Shown: one piece after another, positions 6,055-9,223 of the stretch
Position numbering within the stretch: position 1 is the first letter of the stretch
How the letters are laid out: each line of letters starts with the position of its first letter
Assembly: GCA_028290765.1 (NCBI GenBank)
Contig: JAQGJF010000373.1
Span: forward strand, 1-9,223
Source: Tardiphaga sp.
GTDB lineage: Bacteria > Pseudomonadota > Alphaproteobacteria > Rhizobiales > Xanthobacteraceae
Direction: 5' to 3'
Length of the DNA: 9,223 nucleotides
The notes under the pieces: model-generated
Databases searched by the model: none
What the model saw: only the letters and a program-made list of their open reading frames with translations
Told to the model about the DNA's origin: nothing
Translations under genes and position numbers: made by a program

Positions 6055-8214
6055 ATGGGCTTGCAGGCAATTGCGGCGGAACCCAAGAACGGCAGCGCGG
6101 TCTTTCCAGTGGACCAAGATACCGGTGACATGACCACTGTCCGTGGCGCAGCGCGCCTGGGCGTTTTGCTTCAGAGGCGGGGCGAGTCCATTGCTGTCTC
6201 CTCAGGGTCCAAGACGGCCGAAGGTCTGCGGGGGCTCAGCAGACCCTTAGCGCGTGCATCTGCTACTGCAGCAGCGTGTATTCTGTGGTTTGCCATTGGC
6301 GTTTTAGGGGATAAAGCGCGATGTGGTGAAGGCAGCAGCCGCGTCCAGGCTTTCGTTGCATCAGCCAAAGAGGGGTCCGCGCTCGCCGAGCTCAATGCCA
6401 GGCGGGATCGCTCTTTGCTGGCTACACAGATCCTGGAGACGGCGGTCTTTGAGCTGAAGCCGGATACTGCGGGCGGCAGTGAGAAGATCGGCATTCTGGT
6501 AGCTCAATTAACTCCCACTGAACGGTCGGATGCGGCGCCGGACAAGGTCGCGCAGGCGCCGCAATCTGCTCTGGCGGCGAAGACAAAGCAGCCGCCTGAA
6601 AACGAACAGGAGAAGAGCCGGGCTGAAGCCCTCGCACGTGCGTTAACCTCGTCGCTCCGGGAAGAACTCGATGCGGTGCGGTCAGCGGCTGAAGCGGCGG
6701 CAATCGAGCAGAGGCAGGCGTTAGATCAAGAGCGAGACAGAGCGGAAGCGCTTACGCGTGAACTCGATACGGCGCGGATCGATTCCTACCTGGAAGCCGC
6801 GCAGGCGGCCGACGCGGAGCTCAAACAAAGGCAGGCGCTTGAACGGGAGCAGGATAGGGCGGATAGACTCGTGCGTGACATTGTTTCCCTCCAGGCTGAA
6901 CTCGACGCCGCGCGGACCGCAGGTCCGAAAGTCGCGCAAGCTGCTGCAGCAGAGGTGGAGCAAAAGCAAGCGCTCGAGCAGAAGCTGAAACAGGAGCGAG
7001 AGCGGGCGGAGAGCTTTTCTCGCGAACTAGCTTCACTGCGAGCAGAACTCGAGGGGTTGCGTGCCGCGGGCCCGAAAGTCGCGCAAGCTGCCGCAGCAGA
7101 GGCGGAGAAAAAGCAAGCGCTCGAGCAGAAACTGAAACAGGAGCGAGAGCGGGCGGAGAGCCTTTCTCGCGAACTGGTTTCACTGCGGGCAGAATTCGAG
7201 GGGTTGCGTGCCGCAGGCCCGAAAGTCGCGCAAGCTGCCGCAGCAGAGGTGGAGAAAAAGCAAGCGCTCGAGCAGAAATTCAAACAGGAGCGAGAGCGGG
7301 CGGAGAGCCTTTCTCGCGAACTAGCTTCACTGCGGGCAGAACTCGAGACGTCGCGTGCCGCGGGCTCGGAAATCACCCGAATCGCCGAGGCGGCGAAAAG
7401 CGAACAAGAGCTTGCGCTTGGGAAACAACGATACAATAACGAGAGGCTCGCCCGCGAGCTTGCCTCGGCGCGGAAGGAGGCGGAGGAACGTTCCGCACTT
7501 CTCGCTGCCGCTCACGCTGAAGTATTGCAGGTGGCGGAAACAAACAGGGCCATCGCAGCGGAGCAGAAATTGGCCTTCGCCGGCGAACGCGATCGAGCCG
7601 ACGCGCTTGCACGCGAGCTAGTCTCCGTCAAGAACGAACTCGATGCCAGCAATCGACGGACCGGTGCCCTGAATGCTCTCGCTGCCATGCACCCACGCGA
7701 ACCGGCCATGGATGGCTCGCACGAGCGGATGACCGAGTCCTCATCGAGAACGATCGAGGGAAACGGGCGCTCGCTGGAACAGCTTCCTGGCGACGTCGTC
7801 GCTTCGGCCTCAGGGCGGTCGTCTGCCTCGGAGCCGCCACGTTCGCAGGCCCAGCCGATTGCTGGCGAAGCCGCGTCGGGTTTGGATCCGAAAGCTGCCA
7901 TAGTGACAGAGCGAGTTACATCGGCGAGCGCTGCGTCCCGCCCCCCCCTGGACGAACAGAGGTTGCTTGCTCGGGCAAACGCATTGCTCCGGCAAGCTGA
8001 TATCAGCGGCGCTCGGCCATTGCTTGAACACGCCCTTGACCGGGGTAGCGCGCGAGCTGCCTTCATGCTGGCCGAGACTTACGACGCCCGCGTGCTGGTA
8101 TCGTGGCGCGCACGCGGAATTTTCGGCGATCCTGCAAAGGCGCGCGTACTATATGAACGGGCGCAGGCAGGCGGCATTGAGGATGCGAAGAAGCGGATTG
8201 AGACGTTAAAGTAA
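6055..8214 (+). CDS. Membrane-anchored coiled-coil protein with Sel1/TPR-like C-terminus
   Basis: A 719-residue protein of unknown function. Residues 1-65 are polar and basic. One membrane segment follows (about 67-85, ARASATAAACILWFAIGVLG), suggesting a single-pass inner-membrane protein with the bulk in the periplasm or cytoplasm. Residues ~190-545 are charged Glu/Lys/Arg/Ala-rich heptads predicted to be a long coiled coil, including three near-identical 49-residue repeats (residues 291-437). A low-complexity Ser/Ala/Pro linker (~550-630) leads to an ~85-residue helical tail: LLARANALLRQADISGARPL, EHALDRGSARAAFMLAETYD and GDPAKARVLYERAQAGG, which looks like Sel1/TPR repeats. The start is uncertain: ATG 6055 follows an in-frame stop at 6043 but has no clear ribosome binding site, and ATG 6130 is possible. 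Just upstream of a TAXI receptor on the same strand, so the two may be co-transcribed. The long minus-strand frames opposite it are composition artefacts. Confidence 0.85.
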   Translation: MGLQAIAAEPKNGSAVFPVDQDTGDMTTVRGAARLGVLLQRRGESIAVSSGSKTAEGLRGLSRPLARASATAAACILWFAIGVLGDKARCGEGSSRVQAFVASAKEGSALAELNARRDRSLLATQILETAVFELKPDTAGGSEKIGILVAQLTPTERSDAAPDKVAQAPQSALAAKTKQPPENEQEKSRAEALARALTSSLREELDAVRSAAEAAAIEQRQALDQERDRAEALTRELDTARIDSYLEAAQAADAELKQRQALEREQDRADRLVRDIVSLQAELDAARTAGPKVAQAAAAEVEQKQALEQKLKQERERAESFSRELASLRAELEGLRAAGPKVAQAAAAEAEKKQALEQKLKQERERAESLSRELVSLRAEFEGLRAAGPKVAQAAAAEVEKKQALEQKFKQERERAESLSRELASLRAELETSRAAGSEITRIAEAAKSEQELALGKQRYNNERLARELASARKEAEERSALLAAAHAEVLQVAETNRAIAAEQKLAFAGERDRADALARELVSVKNELDASNRRTGALNALAAMHPREPAMDGSHERMTESSSRTIEGNGRSLEQLPGDVVASASGRSSASEPPRSQAQPIAGEAASGLDPKAAIVTERVTSASAASRPPLDEQRLLARANALLRQADISGARPLLEHALDRGSARAAFMLAETYDARVLVSWRARGIFGDPAKARVLYERAQAGGIEDAKKRIETLK
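6925..7365 (+). repeat. Three 147-bp in-frame tandem repeats within the coiled-coil gene
   Basis: Units at 6925-7071, 7072-7218 and 7219-7365 each encode 49 residues beginning PKVAQAAAAE and ending in AAG. Unit 2 differs from unit 1 at five residues and from unit 3 at six. The length is exactly seven heptads, so each copy keeps the coiled-coil register. More diverged copies flank the array (upstream around 6781-6924, downstream from 7366), showing older duplications plus recent amplification of the central unit. Copy number could vary among strains. Confidence 0.92.
7941..7948 (+). repeat. C8 homopolymer within the coiled-coil gene
   Basis: Eight consecutive C residues lie in the linker just before the Sel1/TPR-like tail. 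The frame continues correctly on both sides in this sequence. A one-base slip would remove the C-terminal domain. Confidence 0.9.
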
Positions 8215-8267
8215 CGGGCTCGCAGCTCGGCTGGTCATGGTAGTTCCCCGGAGCAGGGAGAGGGTTT

Positions 8268-9223
8268 ATGTCGTTCTTGAAAATTGCCGCTATGGTATCG
8301 GCCACGATCACATTAGCCGGACTTGGCCTCCAGTTGCCCGCCAACGCCCAATCTCTCCCGGTGCGCGAGACGCCGTCAGCCGCGGCAGCGGCAAGGAAGC
8401 TCGACTCGGCCGCGAAAGAACGCATCAATGCATGGACGGTCGGTATCGCCGGTGGCCTCATCGAAGGCGCTCCGCTTCGTCTCGCCGCGGAGATTGCTCG
8501 CGTTGTGGACGAGGAGGACAAGCTTCACGTCATTCCAATCGTGACGCGTGGTGCAACAGAAAATGTTAACTCGCTGCTATATCTCAGGGGCGTTGATGCG
8601 GCGATCATCAACACGGATGCTCTTGAAGAGTACAAGGCTCAGGTGCCGTTTATCGAACGACGCATTGTTTACATTCTCAACCTTTTTCCGTCTGAATTGC
8701 ACATTTTCGTCCGTCCAGAGATTCGGTCGCTCGACGATCTCAAGGGCAAAAAGGTCAACTTCAACACGCAAGGCACGGCAGCGGCCTATTCGGGGCCGCT
8801 GATCTTCAGCCGGTTGGGTCTGAATGTGGAGAAGATGTTCATTCCTCACCAGGTGGCGTTGGAACAAATGAAGCGCGGAGAAGTCTCGGCTGTTGTCTTT
8901 GTTACGTCGAAGCCCGTTGACGCGTTCCTGAAGGGACGCTGGGATCCGGGCTTCAAGTTTCTCGCCGTCGAATATGACACCAAATTCGAGGACTACTATC
9001 TTCCCTCATCGATTGACGCGGCGGACTACCCAAGCCTGGTACAGAAGGGTGAGCGGATCACGACGATCGCCGTCCCCACCATTCTCGCGGCTTACAATTG
9101 GCCTCAACAGTCCGATCGATACCGTCGTGTGACGCGCCTGGTGGATTACCTGTTCAGTCGCCTCGACAGATTGCAGTCTCCTGGCTTCGATCCGAAATGG
9201 AAAGTAGTCAACTTGCGCGCCAG
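8268..9223 (+). CDS. TAXI-family solute-binding protein (3'-truncated by window edge)
   Basis: Periplasmic ligand receptor of the TRAP-transporter TAXI family; 318 residues are visible and the stop lies beyond the window. It has a signal peptide (1-28, SATITLAGLGLQLPANAQ) and the TAXI-type ligand domain: TVGIAGGLIEGAPLRLAAEI (57-76), IPIVTRGATENVNSLLYLRG (89-108), DAAIINTDAL (110-119), then SELHIFVRPEIRSLDDLKGK (142-161) and VNFNTQGTAAAYSGPLIFSR. GGAG at 8257-8260, seven bases before the ATG, supports the start. It follows the coiled-coil gene by 53 bp on the same strand, suggesting one transcript. TRAP receptors normally need a membrane component (DctQM or a fused TAXI permease); none is seen here, though it could lie downstream. 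An orphan TAXI receptor could also serve in sensing. Ligand unknown. Confidence 0.88.
   Translation, partial: MSFLKIAAMVSATITLAGLGLQLPANAQSLPVRETPSAAAAARKLDSAAKERINAWTVGIAGGLIEGAPLRLAAEIARVVDEEDKLHVIPIVTRGATENVNSLLYLRGVDAAIINTDALEEYKAQVPFIERRIVYILNLFPSELHIFVRPEIRSLDDLKGKKVNFNTQGTAAAYSGPLIFSRLGLNVEKMFIPHQVALEQMKRGEVSAVVFVTSKPVDAFLKGRWDPGFKFLAVEYDTKFEDYYLPSSIDAADYPSLVQKGERITTIAVPTILAAYNWPQQSDRYRRVTRLVDYLFSRLDRLQSPGFDPKWKVVNLRA

Noticed and set aside
6925..7365. Tandem repeats as a CRISPR array
   Set aside because: Units are directly adjacent, 147 bp long, in frame and coding; there are no short repeats with unique spacers.
6786..7436. 216-residue minus-strand Ser/Ala/Cys-rich open frame
   Set aside because: It is the reverse reading of the coiled-coil repeats. 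The apparent internal repetition only mirrors the plus-strand tandem array.
7512..8066. 184-residue minus-strand open frame opposite the coiled-coil gene tail
   Set aside because: Low-complexity translation, no domain, fully antisense to the better-supported gene.
8237..8569. Short plus- and minus-strand frames over 8237-8867
   Set aside because: They overlap the TAXI receptor in other frames. The receptor frame (from 8268) has a signal peptide, good ribosome binding site and family motifs and stays open to the window end.

Overview
The window looks like chromosomal DNA of a GC-rich alphaproteobacterium, most likely from the Bradyrhizobium/Rhodopseudomonas/Afipia side of the Hyphomicrobiales. 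This assignment is inferred from protein style (a secreted DsrE-family protein, a coiled-coil protein with a Sel1/TPR-like C-terminus, an orphan TAXI receptor) and codon use. No rRNA or other phylogenetic marker is present.

Left part (1-4914, all plus strand): a coenzyme F420 cluster. In order it holds the 3' part of a fused FO synthase (fbiC, cofG-cofH type), cofE (F420 gamma-glutamyl ligase), cofD (phospholactate/phosphoenolpyruvyl transferase), npdG (F420:NADPH oxidoreductase) and cofC (guanylyltransferase). Together they build the deazaflavin FO from tyrosine and a ribityl-uracil, activate a three-carbon phospho-acid with GTP (CofC), join it to FO (CofD), add the glutamate tail (CofE), and exchange electrons between the cofactor and NADP(H) (NpdG). 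No F420-using enzyme and no nitroreductase-type dehydro-F420 reductase is visible, so the exact F420 variant made is open. A reasonable promoter-like element lies just before cofE.

Middle (4915-6054): the cluster ends and the strand changes. A short minus-strand relic of an ABC-transporter permease, broken by at least two frameshifts, lies between cofC and a minus-strand gene for an exported DsrE-family protein. The 226-bp divergent intergenic region upstream of that gene contains an inverted repeat and a weak promoter candidate.

Right part (6055-9223, plus strand): a 719-residue membrane-anchored coiled-coil protein carrying three near-identical 147-bp (49-residue, seven-heptad) tandem repeats and a Sel1/TPR-like tail. 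It is followed 53 bp later by a TAXI-family periplasmic solute-binding protein that runs off the window end. This pair is the least understood part of the window. No tRNA, rRNA, CRISPR array, insertion sequence or phage gene was seen.
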